64,000 bases of DNA, taken from contig NZ_JAFBBZ010000001.1 of NCBI RefSeq assembly GCF_016907435.1, positions 124,001 to 188,000 of the forward strand, written 5' to 3'. Under the pieces are notes generated by a model. It made no database searches, was not told where the DNA came from, and saw nothing but the letters and a program-made list of their open reading frames with translations. The stretch is from Nocardioides salarius (GTDB lineage: Bacteria; Actinomycetota; Actinomycetes; Propionibacteriales; Nocardioidaceae). Below are positions 34,577 through 42,726 of this stretch, piece after piece. Each line of letters starts with the position of its first letter. The stretch's first letter is position 1. Both the position numbers and the translations under genes were made by a program.

Positions 34577-35966
34577 CGTCGTCCTCCGACCGGTCGGTCC
34601 TCGTGCCCGGCTCCTCGCCGCTCTCCGCGGTGTCGCCCTCGAGCAGTCGCAGCGTCAGCCGGTCGACCCGCAGGCCGTCCATGTGCTCGACACTGAGCAC
34701 CGCCAGGCGCTCGCGCGGCTCGTCGGGGTCGGAGCGGTCGGGCACCGGCACCTCGGCCAGGTCGCCGGCGACCGGGACCCGGCCCAGCACCTGCAGCACG
34801 AGACCGGCGATGGTGTCGTAGGCCTCGTCCTCGGGCAGCTCGATGCCGGTGATGTCCTCGACCTCGTCGGGGCGCAGGAGGCCCGAGAGCACCCAGCTGC
34901 CGTCGCGGCGCTGACGGGCACGCGAGCCGAGCCGGTCGTGCTCGTCGGCGATGTCGCCGACGATCTCCTCGACGACGTCCTCGAGGGTCACGATGCCCGC
35001 GTGGCCGCCGTACTCGTCGAGCACCACGGCCATCTGGAAGCCGTCCTCGCGCAGCAGCTGCAGGAGCGGGTCGAGGCGCAGCGAGTCGGGCACCACGATC
35101 GGCTTGGCCATCAGGTGCTTGACCTTCGTCGTGGCCCGCTCGTGCACGGGCAGCGCGACCGCGTTCTTGACGTGCACGGTGCCGACCACCACGTCGTCGT
35201 CGTCGAGCACGGGGAAGCGGGAGTGCCCCGACTGACGCGTCAGCTCGATCACGGCCGCGGCGCGGTCGTTGAGCTCGAGGGAGCGGGTGCGCACCCGCGG
35301 GGTCATGATCTCGCCCGCGGTGCGGGTCGCGAACTCCACCGAGCGCTCCATCAGCTCGGCGGTGTCGGCGTCGAGGGTGCCCTCGTCGGCCGAGCGCGCG
35401 ATGAGCGAGGCCAGCTCGGTGGAGCTGCGCGCCGAGCGCAGCTCCTCCTGCGGCTCGACGCCCAGCCGGCGCACCAGCGCGTTGGCGGCGCCGTTGAGGA
35501 CCCGGATCGGGCCCTTGTTGGCCGCGGTGAAGAAGCGCATCGGGGCCTGGGTGGCGCGGGCGGTGGCCAGCGGCAGCGCGATGGCGAGGTTCTTGGGCAC
35601 CAGCTCGCCGAAGAGCATGGTCACGATCGTGCTCAGCGACAGCGCGACCGCGAGCGCCACCGGCGTGACCGCGCTGTCGGGCAGCCCGGCCGAGCCGAGC
35701 GGGCCGTCGATGAGGTCGGCGATCGCGGGCTCGGAGAGGAATCCGATGCCCAGGTTGGTCAGCGTGATGCCGACCTGGGCCCCGGAGAGCTGGGTCGACA
35801 ACGAGCGCAGCGCGCTCTGCACGCCGATCGCCGCGGCGTCACCGTCGGCTGCGGCCTGCTCGACCTTGGTGCGGTCGACGGTGACGAGCGCGAACTCCGC
35901 GGCGACGAACACGCCGCAGGCGATCACGAGGAACAGGGCTGCGAGGAGCAGCAGGGTGGCGGTCAC
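34569..35966 (-). CDS. CNNM/CBS/CorC_HlyC membrane protein
   Basis: The 465-aa protein has the CNNM membrane domain (AAEFALVTVDRTKVE, AQVGITLTNLGIGFL, LFGELVPKNLAIA), two CBS domains and a C-terminal CorC_HlyC domain (DGSWVLSGLLRPDEVEDITG). It is probably a divalent-cation exporter. GTG at 35966 has GGAGAG upstream. The roughly 140 nt before it contain a TAGACT box at the far end and some GC-rich pairing, so the message may have a structured leader, but no known riboswitch class was recognised. Confidence 0.9.
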   Translation of the reverse strand: MTATLLLLAALFLVIACGVFVAAEFALVTVDRTKVEQAAADGDAAAIGVQSALRSLSTQLSGAQVGITLTNLGIGFLSEPAIADLIDGPLGSAGLPDSAVTPVALAVALSLSTIVTMLFGELVPKNLAIALPLATARATQAPMRFFTAANKGPIRVLNGAANALVRRLGVEPQEELRSARSSTELASLIARSADEGTLDADTAELMERSVEFATRTAGEIMTPRVRTRSLELNDRAAAVIELTRQSGHSRFPVLDDDDVVVGTVHVKNAVALPVHERATTKVKHLMAKPIVVPDSLRLDPLLQLLREDGFQMAVVLDEYGGHAGIVTLEDVVEEIVGDIADEHDRLGSRARQRRDGSWVLSGLLRPDEVEDITGIELPEDEAYDTIAGLVLQVLGRVPVAGDLAEVPVPDRSDPDEPRERLAVLSVEHMDGLRVDRLTLRLLEGDTAESGEEPGTRTDRSEDDDE

Positions 35967-36106
35967 AGGCGCTCTCCGGGGGCGGCCGCGGCGCGGTGGT
36001 CACACCGGTGCGGGCTCGAGGAGAGCGGGCGACTTTGGGAGCCGTCCATCGGGGGTGTTCAGGGTCCTTTGCAGGTCAGGGCCAGATCGAGCGCCGAGTC
36101 TAGCGC

Positions 36107-36901
36107 TCAGGAGCCGCCGGGCCCTCCTCCCGGGTCGCGACGCACCCGCCCGCCCCCGAACGAGCTTGCGACCGCCACGTCGTCGAGCACCCGGTACGGC
36201 GCCCCGGCGCTGCGGGCGCGGGCGGCCAGGGCCGCGCGCGGGACCCCCGCGGCGCCCGCCACGACCAGCAGGTTGCCGGCCCGGCGGGCCCGCAGCGTGG
36301 CCGGCTCGGCGGAGACCAGCACGTGCGGCAGGTGCTCGCGCAGCGCCGCGACCAGGTCACGGGCGAGCGGGAACGGGGCCCGGTCGCTGAGGTTGGCCAG
36401 CAGCAGGCCGCCCGGGGCCAGCACGCGGGCGACCTCGGCGACGGCCTCCAGGGTGACAAGATCGCCCGGGACCTCCCCGTCGACGAAGGCGTCGACCACC
36501 ACGAGGTCGACGGTGTCGTCGCGCACCCCCGCCAGGCCGGTGCGTCCGTCCTGGGCCCGCACCCTGATCCCGCTGCGACGCGGCAGCGGCAGCTCCTCGC
36601 GCACCCGCTCGGTGAGGGCCGCGTCGGGCTCGAGGACGACCTGCCAGGACCCGGGGCGGGTGGCGTGCACGTAGCGGGGCAGGGTGAGCCCGGCACCACC
36701 CACGTGCAGCACCCGCAGCGGCTCGCCCGGCACCGCGTGGTCGTCGACCACGTCGGCGATGCGACGCACGTAGTCGAAGGCCAGGTGGTGCGGGTCCGCG
36801 AGGTCGACCAGGGACTGGTCGCGGCCCCCGACCCGCACGAGGTAGGCGTCGGGACGCTCGGTGGCGACCACCTCGACCTCGTCGCCCGCCCCCGTGCTCA
36901 T
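36107..36901 (-). CDS. Spermidine-synthase-like methyltransferase-fold protein
   Basis: The 264-aa protein has the Rossmann fold of spermidine synthases: LRVLHVGGAGLTLPRYV (nucleotide loop), VLEPDAAL, VRAQDGRTGL and VVVDAFVDGEVPGDL. No transmembrane part is fused. Many actinobacterial proteins of this type are annotated as spermidine synthases without proof. The ATG at 36901 overlaps the stop codon of the acetyltransferase gene (ATGA), so the two are co-translated. Confidence 0.85.
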   Translation of the reverse strand: MSTGAGDEVEVVATERPDAYLVRVGGRDQSLVDLADPHHLAFDYVRRIADVVDDHAVPGEPLRVLHVGGAGLTLPRYVHATRPGSWQVVLEPDAALTERVREELPLPRRSGIRVRAQDGRTGLAGVRDDTVDLVVVDAFVDGEVPGDLVTLEAVAEVARVLAPGGLLLANLSDRAPFPLARDLVAALREHLPHVLVSAEPATLRARRAGNLLVVAGAAGVPRAALAARARSAGAPYRVLDDVAVASSFGGGRVRRDPGGGPGGS

Positions 36902-37530
36902 GCTCCCCCGGCCGGGCGCCACATGGCGGTGGTGCGTCGACCGCCCGGTCCGTCAACGAGGCCGCTGACCCGCCAGCCGAACCGCTCGTAGAAGCCGATG
37001 GTGGCCACCGACGACGACTCGAGGTGCGAGCCGACCCCCTCGGCGTCGGCCTGCGCGAGCCGGTGCACCAGCAGCGCGGAGGCCGCTCCCCTGGCTGCGG
37101 GCTCGGGGCGCGAGGCCAGGTAGGCCAGGTGCCAGTGCGCGGCGGCGGGGCGGGCCCGCTCGGAGGCCCGCCGGGAGCGCGCGACCGCGAGCAGGCGGCG
37201 TACGCCGAAGACGGCCAGGGCGCTGGGCACCTCGCGCCACGACCACGACACCGGCGCGACCGCCTCCACGGCCCGGGGCGGGTGCCACCAGGCCACGGCG
37301 AGCAGCCGCTCGTGGGCGCCCACGCCGCTCACCGCGACCTCGGCCACGCCGTGGGCGAGCACGTCGACCTCGCCGGCGACGGTGAAGAAGCGCCGCAGCC
37401 GCTCGCGACGCCCGCGCTCGGGCACGAAGGAGGCGAGGTTGGTGCCCTCGGCGAACGCGTCGGCCAGCAGGTCGACGGCCGCGGCGAGGTCGGCGGGCCC
37501 CATGGCCCGCACCCGCAGCGTCGACGTCAC
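36898..37530 (-). CDS. GNAT family N-acetyltransferase
   Basis: The 210-aa protein begins TSTLRVRAMGPADLAAAV and has the GNAT acetyl-CoA region (HLAYLASRPEPAARGAASALL) and a C-terminal ATIGFYERFGWRV motif. The substrate is unknown. GTG at 37530 overlaps the stop codon of the upstream hydrolase by 4 nt (GTGA), and the gene overlaps its downstream neighbour likewise, so three genes form one operon. Confidence 0.88.
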   Translation of the reverse strand: MTSTLRVRAMGPADLAAAVDLLADAFAEGTNLASFVPERGRRERLRRFFTVAGEVDVLAHGVAEVAVSGVGAHERLLAVAWWHPPRAVEAVAPVSWSWREVPSALAVFGVRRLLAVARSRRASERARPAAAHWHLAYLASRPEPAARGAASALLVHRLAQADAEGVGSHLESSSVATIGFYERFGWRVSGLVDGPGGRRTTAMWRPAGGA

Positions 37531-38384
37531 CCGCCCGGCGTCCCGACCCGCCGCCGGACCTCGGCCGCGACGACCTCGGGCACCTCGTCGAGCGACCAGT
37601 GCGAGACGCCCTCGAGCGCCACGAAGCGGTAGTCGGCGTCGACGTGCTCGCCGCAGCCGTGCGCGGCGGCGGGAGCCGTGGCCTGGTCGTCCTCGCCCCA
37701 GACGAACGTCGTGGGCACCCGCACGGGCGGCAGGTCGGACATGTCGGTCATCGCCCGGTACCAGCCCAGCGCAGGGCCGAGCGCCCCGTCGCGCATCAGC
37801 GCCACGTCGCGCTCCACGGCCTCGGGCGGGACCCGGCCGGCGTAGACGGCCCGCAGCCCGGCCTCGCCGTCGGCCAGCAGCTGCTCCTCGGCGGCGCCCG
37901 GACGGCGGAAGACCTTGAGGTACGCCGAGCGCTCGCGCTGCTCGGGGTCGCTCACCAGCGCGCGCCCGAAGGCCGCGAGGTGCGGCACGGAGAGCGCGGT
38001 GAGGGTGTGCAGCCGCTCGGGGTGGTGCGCGGCGACCCACCACGCCACCGAGGCTCCCCAGTCGTGGCCGACCAGGTGCACGCGCTCGTGGCCCGACCCC
38101 TCGACCAGCGCGTCGACGAGGGCCAGCACGTCGCCGGCGAGCTCCTCGACGGCGTACGCCGCCACGTCGTCGGGGCGGGCACGCGCGGAGTAGCCGCGCT
38201 GGTCGGGGGCCACCAGTCGCAGGCCGGCGCCCTCGAGCAGCCCGGCCACCGGTGCCCAGCTGGCCGCGCTCTGGGGGAAGCCGTGCAGCAGCACCACGGG
38301 CACGCCGTCGTCGGGGCCCCAGGTGCGGACGTCGAGGACGAGGTCGCCGAAGCGGGTGGCGCGTGGCAGCTCGAGGTGGCCCAT
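37527..38384 (-). CDS. Alpha/beta hydrolase, epoxide-hydrolase-like
   Basis: The 285-aa protein has the HGFPQSAASW oxyanion region, a GHDWGAS nucleophile elbow with Asp in place of Ser, and a C-terminal GVSHWSLDE histidine motif. An aspartate nucleophile after HGFP is typical of soluble epoxide hydrolases and fluoroacetate or haloalkane dehalogenases; epoxide hydrolysis is most likely. CATGCT lies 6 nt before the ATG at 38384, so a leaderless message is possible. It heads the operon with the acetyltransferase and the spermidine-synthase-like gene. Confidence 0.87.
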   Translation of the reverse strand: MGHLELPRATRFGDLVLDVRTWGPDDGVPVVLLHGFPQSAASWAPVAGLLEGAGLRLVAPDQRGYSARARPDDVAAYAVEELAGDVLALVDALVEGSGHERVHLVGHDWGASVAWWVAAHHPERLHTLTALSVPHLAAFGRALVSDPEQRERSAYLKVFRRPGAAEEQLLADGEAGLRAVYAGRVPPEAVERDVALMRDGALGPALGWYRAMTDMSDLPPVRVPTTFVWGEDDQATAPAAAHGCGEHVDADYRFVALEGVSHWSLDEVPEVVAAEVRRRVGTPGG

Positions 38385-38433
38385 GGGCGCAGCATGCCAG
38401 GACCGAGGTGCCTCGTCCCCCGTCGACGGTGTC

Positions 38434-39690
38434 CTAGGAGCCCGACGGGGGCCCCGCCGTCGCGGCCAGCGCCAGGCGACGGCGACGCTCGCGCAGGCCG
38501 CGCACGGCCTCCCCGGTGACGAACCCCGAGGCCGCGCGCACGGCGCTCAGCCCGGGGTGCACGTCACGGCCGGCGCCGATGCGGCGCAGCTGGGTCTCGT
38601 ACCACTCCGACTCCCCCGCCACCCCGGCCACGGTGGGCAGCCGGTAGGCCGGCAGCTCGGCGCCGGGGTCGCCGGCCAGCAGCTTGCCGGGCAGCTCGGG
38701 GTCGATGGCCAGCGGCCGGCCCAGGCCCACCAGGTCGACCGCGCCCGAGTCGAGCAGGCCCTGCATCGCGGCGCGGGTGCGGATGCCGCCGGTGAGCATG
38801 ATCGGCACCCCCGGCGCCGCCGCCCGGGCCCGGGCCGCGAACGCGGCGAAGTAGGCCTCCTTGACCGTGGTCGCCGCCGTCGCGGCGTCGACGCCCACAC
38901 CGAAGAGCGCCGGGTTCTCGTAGGTGCCGCCGGAGACCTCGACGAGGTCGACGCCCTCCTGCACCAGCAGCCGCACGACCTCCTCGGCGTCGTCCTCGGT
39001 GAAGCCACCGTGGCGGAAGTCGGAGGAGTTGAGCTTCACCGCGACGGTGAAGCCGTCGCGGGTGCGCTCGCGCACCGCACGCACCGTGGACAGCAGCGCC
39101 GCGGCCCGGCCGGCCACGTCGCCGCCCCAGCGGTCGGTCCGCCGGTTGACGTGCGGCGAGAGGAACTGGGCCAGCAGGTAGCCGTGCGCGGCGTGCACCT
39201 GCACGCCGTCGAGACCGGCCTCCTCGCAGCGCGCCGCGGCGGCGCCGAAGCCGCGCACGACGTCGTCGACCTCGGCGGCGCTGAGCGCCCGGGGGCGGCG
39301 GAAGAGCCCCATCATCGCCACGGCCCCGCCGTCGCTGGGGGCCACCGGCTCGCGGGAGACGAAGCGGTTGGTCTGGCGCCCCGGGTGGCTGAGCTGGGCC
39401 ACCAGCGGCACCCCGGCGGCGGCACGGCGCACCCGGGCGAGGCGCTCGACGTCGAGGTGGGCGTCGGCCACGATGTTGCGGCTGCGCTCGAGGAAACGCC
39501 GGTCGACCATCAGGTTGCCGGTCACCAGCAGCCCCGAGCCGCCCGCGGCCCAGCGCCGGTAGAGCCGCTCGTGGGCGGTGGTGGGCTGGTTGCGGGCGTC
39601 CGCCAGGTTCTCGGTCATCGCGGCCTTGACCAGGCGGTTGGGCAGGCGCAGGCCGCTGGGCAGGACGAGCGGGTCGGCGAGGTCGGGCAC
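38434..39690 (-). CDS. NADH:flavin oxidoreductase, old yellow enzyme family
   Basis: The 418-aa protein has the single FMN-binding TIM barrel of old yellow enzymes: RLVKAAMTENLAD, QLSHPGRQTN, VHAAHGYLLAQFLSPHVNRR and MLTGGIRTRAAM. It lacks the C-terminal Fe-S/FAD extension of enoate reductases, so it is a simple ene-reductase type. The substrate is unknown. GTG at 39690 has AGGAG upstream. It follows the satD-partner gene by 33 nt and could be part of that operon. Confidence 0.9.
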   Translation of the reverse strand: MPDLADPLVLPSGLRLPNRLVKAAMTENLADARNQPTTAHERLYRRWAAGGSGLLVTGNLMVDRRFLERSRNIVADAHLDVERLARVRRAAAGVPLVAQLSHPGRQTNRFVSREPVAPSDGGAVAMMGLFRRPRALSAAEVDDVVRGFGAAAARCEEAGLDGVQVHAAHGYLLAQFLSPHVNRRTDRWGGDVAGRAAALLSTVRAVRERTRDGFTVAVKLNSSDFRHGGFTEDDAEEVVRLLVQEGVDLVEVSGGTYENPALFGVGVDAATAATTVKEAYFAAFAARARAAAPGVPIMLTGGIRTRAAMQGLLDSGAVDLVGLGRPLAIDPELPGKLLAGDPGAELPAYRLPTVAGVAGESEWYETQLRRIGAGRDVHPGLSAVRAASGFVTGEAVRGLRERRRRLALAATAGPPSGS

Positions 39691-39723
39691 GGGGACTCCT
39701 GGGGACGAGGCGGGCTGGGCGGG

Positions 39724-40482
39724 TCAGGCGAGGTGGATCAGCGCGGCGCCCCCGAGGGCGACGAGCCAGCTGGCGAAGCTGCCGACGAGGAAGTACTCGG
39801 TCACGTCGCTCGGCCCGGCGGGCGGGCGCTGCTGCTGGGCGCGCTGCAGCTCGGGGAAGCGCAGCAGGCCCTTGGCGCCGATCACCACGGCCGCGGCGGT
39901 CAGCTCGCCGACGGCGCCGAGCCCGACGATGAAGAGCCGCTCCATCGGCCCGAGCACCCGTCCGCCCTTGAGCTGCTTCTCGTTGGAGGTCGCCGGCACC
40001 CCCACAGCGTCGAGCACCAGGCGCACCGCCACGTTGGCGCTCGCCAGCTGCACGAGCACGACACCGGTGGCGACCAGCACGTCGGAGACCGGCCAGCGGC
40101 CCAGGACCGTGCCGGCCAGCCGGGTCGGCAGCGTGGGCTCGGTCGTCAGCAGGGCCGCGCCGAGCACGGCCGCGACGGCGCCGGCGCCGAGCGCCAGCAG
40201 GGCCAGGGCCCGGGCCCGGTCGCGCCACGGGCCGGTGCGGTCGGGACCGACCGCCAGCGCCGAGCCCAGCAGCCACACCGCCTGCAGGGAGCCCAGCAGC
40301 ACCCAGAGCAGGAGCACCCGCGCGGGCTCGAGGTCGAGCACCAGCAGGCCGGCCAGCAGCACGCCCAGGCCCACCGCGATGCAGGCGGCGGCGCGCCGCA
40401 GCGAGACGACGTCGTACGACGCCCGCGCGAGGTCGCCGGCACCCACGGCGGCCAGCCAGGTGCCGAGCAGGGCCAGGCTCAC
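39724..40482 (-). CDS. Multi-pass membrane protein, partner of SatD (DUF3307-like C-terminus)
   Basis: The 252-aa protein has about seven hydrophobic helices. Its C-terminal half (RVLGPMERLFIVGLGAVGEL, IGAKGLLRFPELQ, EYFLVGSFASWLVALGG) resembles the C-terminal half of DUF3307 membrane proteins, which are often encoded beside SatD. The N-terminal half is not recognised. GTG at 40482 overlaps the satD stop codon by 4 nt (GTGA), so the two proteins should be made together and probably act together. Function unknown. Confidence 0.75.
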   Translation of the reverse strand: MSLALLGTWLAAVGAGDLARASYDVVSLRRAAACIAVGLGVLLAGLLVLDLEPARVLLLWVLLGSLQAVWLLGSALAVGPDRTGPWRDRARALALLALGAGAVAAVLGAALLTTEPTLPTRLAGTVLGRWPVSDVLVATGVVLVQLASANVAVRLVLDAVGVPATSNEKQLKGGRVLGPMERLFIVGLGAVGELTAAAVVIGAKGLLRFPELQRAQQQRPPAGPSDVTEYFLVGSFASWLVALGGAALIHLA

Positions 40483-41108
40483 TCGTCGTCCCCTCGCCCG
40501 GCCCCCGGCGGGGACATGAGGGCCTGAGCATCGCGCACCGCGCCGACACCGCGGGCGAACTGCTGGCTGACCGCGGACCGCGAGATCGACTCGCTGGCGG
40601 CGATGTCGCTCTGGGTGGCGCCGCGCAACGACGCGGCGAGCAGCCGCAGCCCGCGCTCGCCGAGCCGGTCGACCAGGGCGTCGCGGGTCAGCAGGAACGC
40701 GTTGACACCGCCCTGGCCGGGTCCCTCGAACCAGGTGCGGGCCGCCGAGCGGCGGGGGCGGGCGAGCTCCTCGAGCGCGGCCCGGGCCGCCCACCAGCCG
40801 GGTCCGTCCTGCAGCAGGGGTGAGCGCGTGGCGTCGTGCACGGTGACGTCACCGTGGCCCAGCCCGCAGCGCACGTCGACCTCGGGCAGCATCGCGAGCC
40901 GCACCAGCAGCGCCGCCAGCGTCGCGGTGCCGACGTCGCGGAACGCGCCCTGGAACTCGTCGCCGACCGTCGTCTCGAGGCGCTGGGCGGGCTCGAGCAG
41001 GTCGGTCACCTCGGCGAGCACGTCAGCGAGCCGGCGCTGCACCGCGGCCCGGTCGGGGAGCTGTCGAGAGCCGACCATGTCGCCGATCAGCGTGACCAGG
41101 ACCACCAT
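40479..41108 (-). CDS. SatD-family protein with cyclase-like N-terminus and C-terminal HTH
   Basis: The 209-aa protein matches the SatD family (named from the Streptococcus mutans sat operon). The N-terminal part has IGDMVGSR (Asp10), TTVGDEFQGAF (Asp50) and RCGLGHGDV (residues 80-88), which parallel the metal-binding and core motifs of class III nucleotide cyclases. The C-terminal part, residues about 158-186, reads as a helix-turn-helix (LRGATQSDIAASESISRSAVSQQF). Catalysis is not proven. The gene has a leaderless promoter covered by a palindrome, which suggests autoregulation. It is coupled to a membrane partner. Confidence 0.8.
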   Translation of the reverse strand: MVVLVTLIGDMVGSRQLPDRAAVQRRLADVLAEVTDLLEPAQRLETTVGDEFQGAFRDVGTATLAALLVRLAMLPEVDVRCGLGHGDVTVHDATRSPLLQDGPGWWAARAALEELARPRRSAARTWFEGPGQGGVNAFLLTRDALVDRLGERGLRLLAASLRGATQSDIAASESISRSAVSQQFARGVGAVRDAQALMSPPGAGRGDDE

Positions 41109-41114
41109 GAGTTC

Positions 41115-41143
41115 AGCATATGGGTTAACTCGAGCAGAGTTAA
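41115..41143 (-). promoter_or_regulatory. satD promoter covered by palindrome TTAACTC-N5-GAGTTAA
   Basis: The perfect inverted repeat spans 41125-41143. On the minus strand the -35 box TTAACT (41143-41138) lies in one arm, a 17-nt spacer holds the other arm, and the -10 TATGCT (41120-41115) is 6 nt from the ATG. The stop codon of the upstream gene (41142-41140) lies inside the repeat. A protein bound here would shut off satD; SatD itself is the natural candidate. Confidence 0.7.
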
Positions 41144-42405
41144 GGCCTGGGCGCGAGCACGCTCACGATGTGGACGTCGCCGGTGACCGTGCGGTGCACC
41201 GGGCACCGGTCGGCGATCTGCAGCAGCCGCTCGCGCTCCGCGTCGTCGAGGTCGCCGACCAGGGTGATCTCGCGGTGGATCGCCTCCACCCGGCACGGGC
41301 CGCCGGGACCATCAGGACCGTCGACGGCGGCGCAGTCGTCGGGGTGGTTGCGCCGGTGGGACAGGCGCACGGCGACGTGCTCGAGCGCGAGCCGCTTGCG
41401 GTCGGCGTACATCCGCAGCGTCATCGAGGTGCAGGTGCCCAGCGCCGAGAGCAGCAGGTCGTAGGGCGTCGGCCCGGTGTCGTCGCCCACGCCCAGCGGC
41501 TCGTCGGCCCGCCAGGTGTGCCGGCCCGCCTGCACCGACTGCACCAGGCGCCCCTCGTGGGTCTCCTCGACCAGGACCGAGCCGGCGCTCTCGTCGGGCT
41601 CGTCGGGGTGCTCGGGATCCTGGGCCGTCGCTGGCGCCGGCTCGGGCAGGTAGCGCGCCGCCCAGACCGAGAGCACGCCGGCGACGTACTCGGCGTCGCG
41701 AGGCACGGTGAGCAGGTGGTCGGCGCCGTCGAGGGTGACGAAGCTCTTGGGGTGGCGCGCCCACTCGTAGAGCCGACGGGCGTTGTCGATGTCGACCTGC
41801 TGGTCGCCGGGGGCGTGCATCACCAGCAGCGCCCGCTCCAGCCCGCCCAGCGCGGCCTCGAGCCGCTGGGTCTCGACGTCCTCGAGCAGGCCGGCCCCGA
41901 CGGTGAAGCGCCGCCCGGCCAGGACCACCTCGGCCCGGCCCTCTCGACGGATGCGCGCCCGGTCGTCGTCGTCGAAGACCCGGGCGACGTGCCCGGGGTC
42001 GGCCGGTGCGCCGATGGTGGCCACCGCGGTGACCGACTCGATGCGTGCCGCGGCCGCGACCACCGCGGCCCCGCCGAGGCTGTGCCCGATCAGCAGCGAC
42101 GGCGCCGCGTGGCGCTCCTCGAGCGCCGACGCGGCCGCGACGAGGTCCTCGACGTTGGAGGTGAAGTCGGTGTTGGCGAACTCGCCGTCGCTGCCGCCGA
42201 GCCCGGTGAAGTCGAAGCGCAGCACCCCGAACCCCCGCTCGACCAGCCGCCGGCTGATCCGCGAGGCCGCGACCACGTCCTTGCCGCAGGTGAAGCAGTG
42301 GGCGAAGAGCGCCAGCGCGCGCGGTCGCTGCTCGGGCAGGTCGAGGCGCCCAGCCAGGTCGTGGCCGCCGGAGCCGGGGAAGGTGAACTTCTCGGAGCGG
42401 GTCAC
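41140..42405 (-). CDS. Alpha/beta hydrolase-OsmC fusion protein
   Basis: The 421-aa protein joins an N-terminal alpha/beta hydrolase (AHCFTCGKD, GLGGSDGEF, IGHSLGGAA nucleophile elbow, GADHLL) to a C-terminal OsmC/Ohr-like domain (TPYDLLLSALGTCTSMTLRMYA and a later CPVHR). The OsmC part has the two redox cysteines in GTCTS and RCPVHR, so it may reduce peroxides. This fusion is known in several bacteria; its physiological substrate is not. TAGGGT lies 6 nt before the GTG at 42405, indicating a leaderless message. Confidence 0.9.
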   Translation of the reverse strand: MTRSEKFTFPGSGGHDLAGRLDLPEQRPRALALFAHCFTCGKDVVAASRISRRLVERGFGVLRFDFTGLGGSDGEFANTDFTSNVEDLVAAASALEERHAAPSLLIGHSLGGAAVVAAAARIESVTAVATIGAPADPGHVARVFDDDDRARIRREGRAEVVLAGRRFTVGAGLLEDVETQRLEAALGGLERALLVMHAPGDQQVDIDNARRLYEWARHPKSFVTLDGADHLLTVPRDAEYVAGVLSVWAARYLPEPAPATAQDPEHPDEPDESAGSVLVEETHEGRLVQSVQAGRHTWRADEPLGVGDDTGPTPYDLLLSALGTCTSMTLRMYADRKRLALEHVAVRLSHRRNHPDDCAAVDGPDGPGGPCRVEAIHREITLVGDLDDAERERLLQIADRCPVHRTVTGDVHIVSVLAPRP

Positions 42406-42411
42406 CGCTGC

Positions 42412-42417
42412 ACCCTA
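42412..42417 (-). promoter_or_regulatory. -10 box of the leaderless hydrolase-OsmC transcript
   Basis: TAGGGT on the minus strand is followed by 6 nt and the GTG at 42405. Confidence 0.6.
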
Positions 42418-42426
42418 GCCACTGCA

Positions 42427-42452
42427 GGAGTCCCCGGCCGGCCGGGGACTCC
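42427..42452. terminator. Hairpin terminator after the universal-stress operon
   Basis: A perfect 26-bp palindrome (13-bp half GGAGTCCCCGGCC) lies 16 nt beyond the stop codon of the 85-aa gene on the minus strand, just before the promoter of the hydrolase-OsmC gene. Confidence 0.8.
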
Positions 42453-42468
42453 AGCGGCCGGCCGGGCC

Positions 42469-42726
42469 TCACCCCAGCGAGCGGGGGTCCCAGCCGTCGG
42501 GGTCGGCGGTGAAGCGGCGGATGTCGTCGAGCAGCACGGTGGACAGCTCGGGAGCGATGTCGCGATCGCGCCAGGCGACCTCGCGCAGGTGCTCGATGAA
42601 GGCGTCGCGGCGACGCACCGCGGTGGTGGTGGCCGGGTCGGGCGCTCGCGGCGCGCCGGACCTGCCGATCGCGAAGCCGACGGCGGACGCGACGACGAGC
42701 AGGACGAACGAGGCGAGCAGGATCAC
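42469..42726 (-). CDS. Small hypothetical protein with one membrane segment
   Basis: The 85-aa protein begins ILLASFVLLVVASAVGFAIG, a single N-terminal membrane helix, followed by a soluble charged tail. No family recognised. GTG at 42726 overlaps the stop codon of the universal stress protein gene by 4 nt (GTGA), so it is translated with it. Confidence 0.65.
   Translation of the reverse strand: MILLASFVLLVVASAVGFAIGRSGAPRAPDPATTTAVRRRDAFIEHLREVAWRDRDIAPELSTVLLDDIRRFTADPDGWDPRSLG

Noticed and set aside
35967..36106. Possible magnesium riboswitch in the leader of the CNNM gene
   Set aside because: The position is attractive, but I could not find the conserved M-box segments or those of another class I know. 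The structure by eye is not enough to call one.
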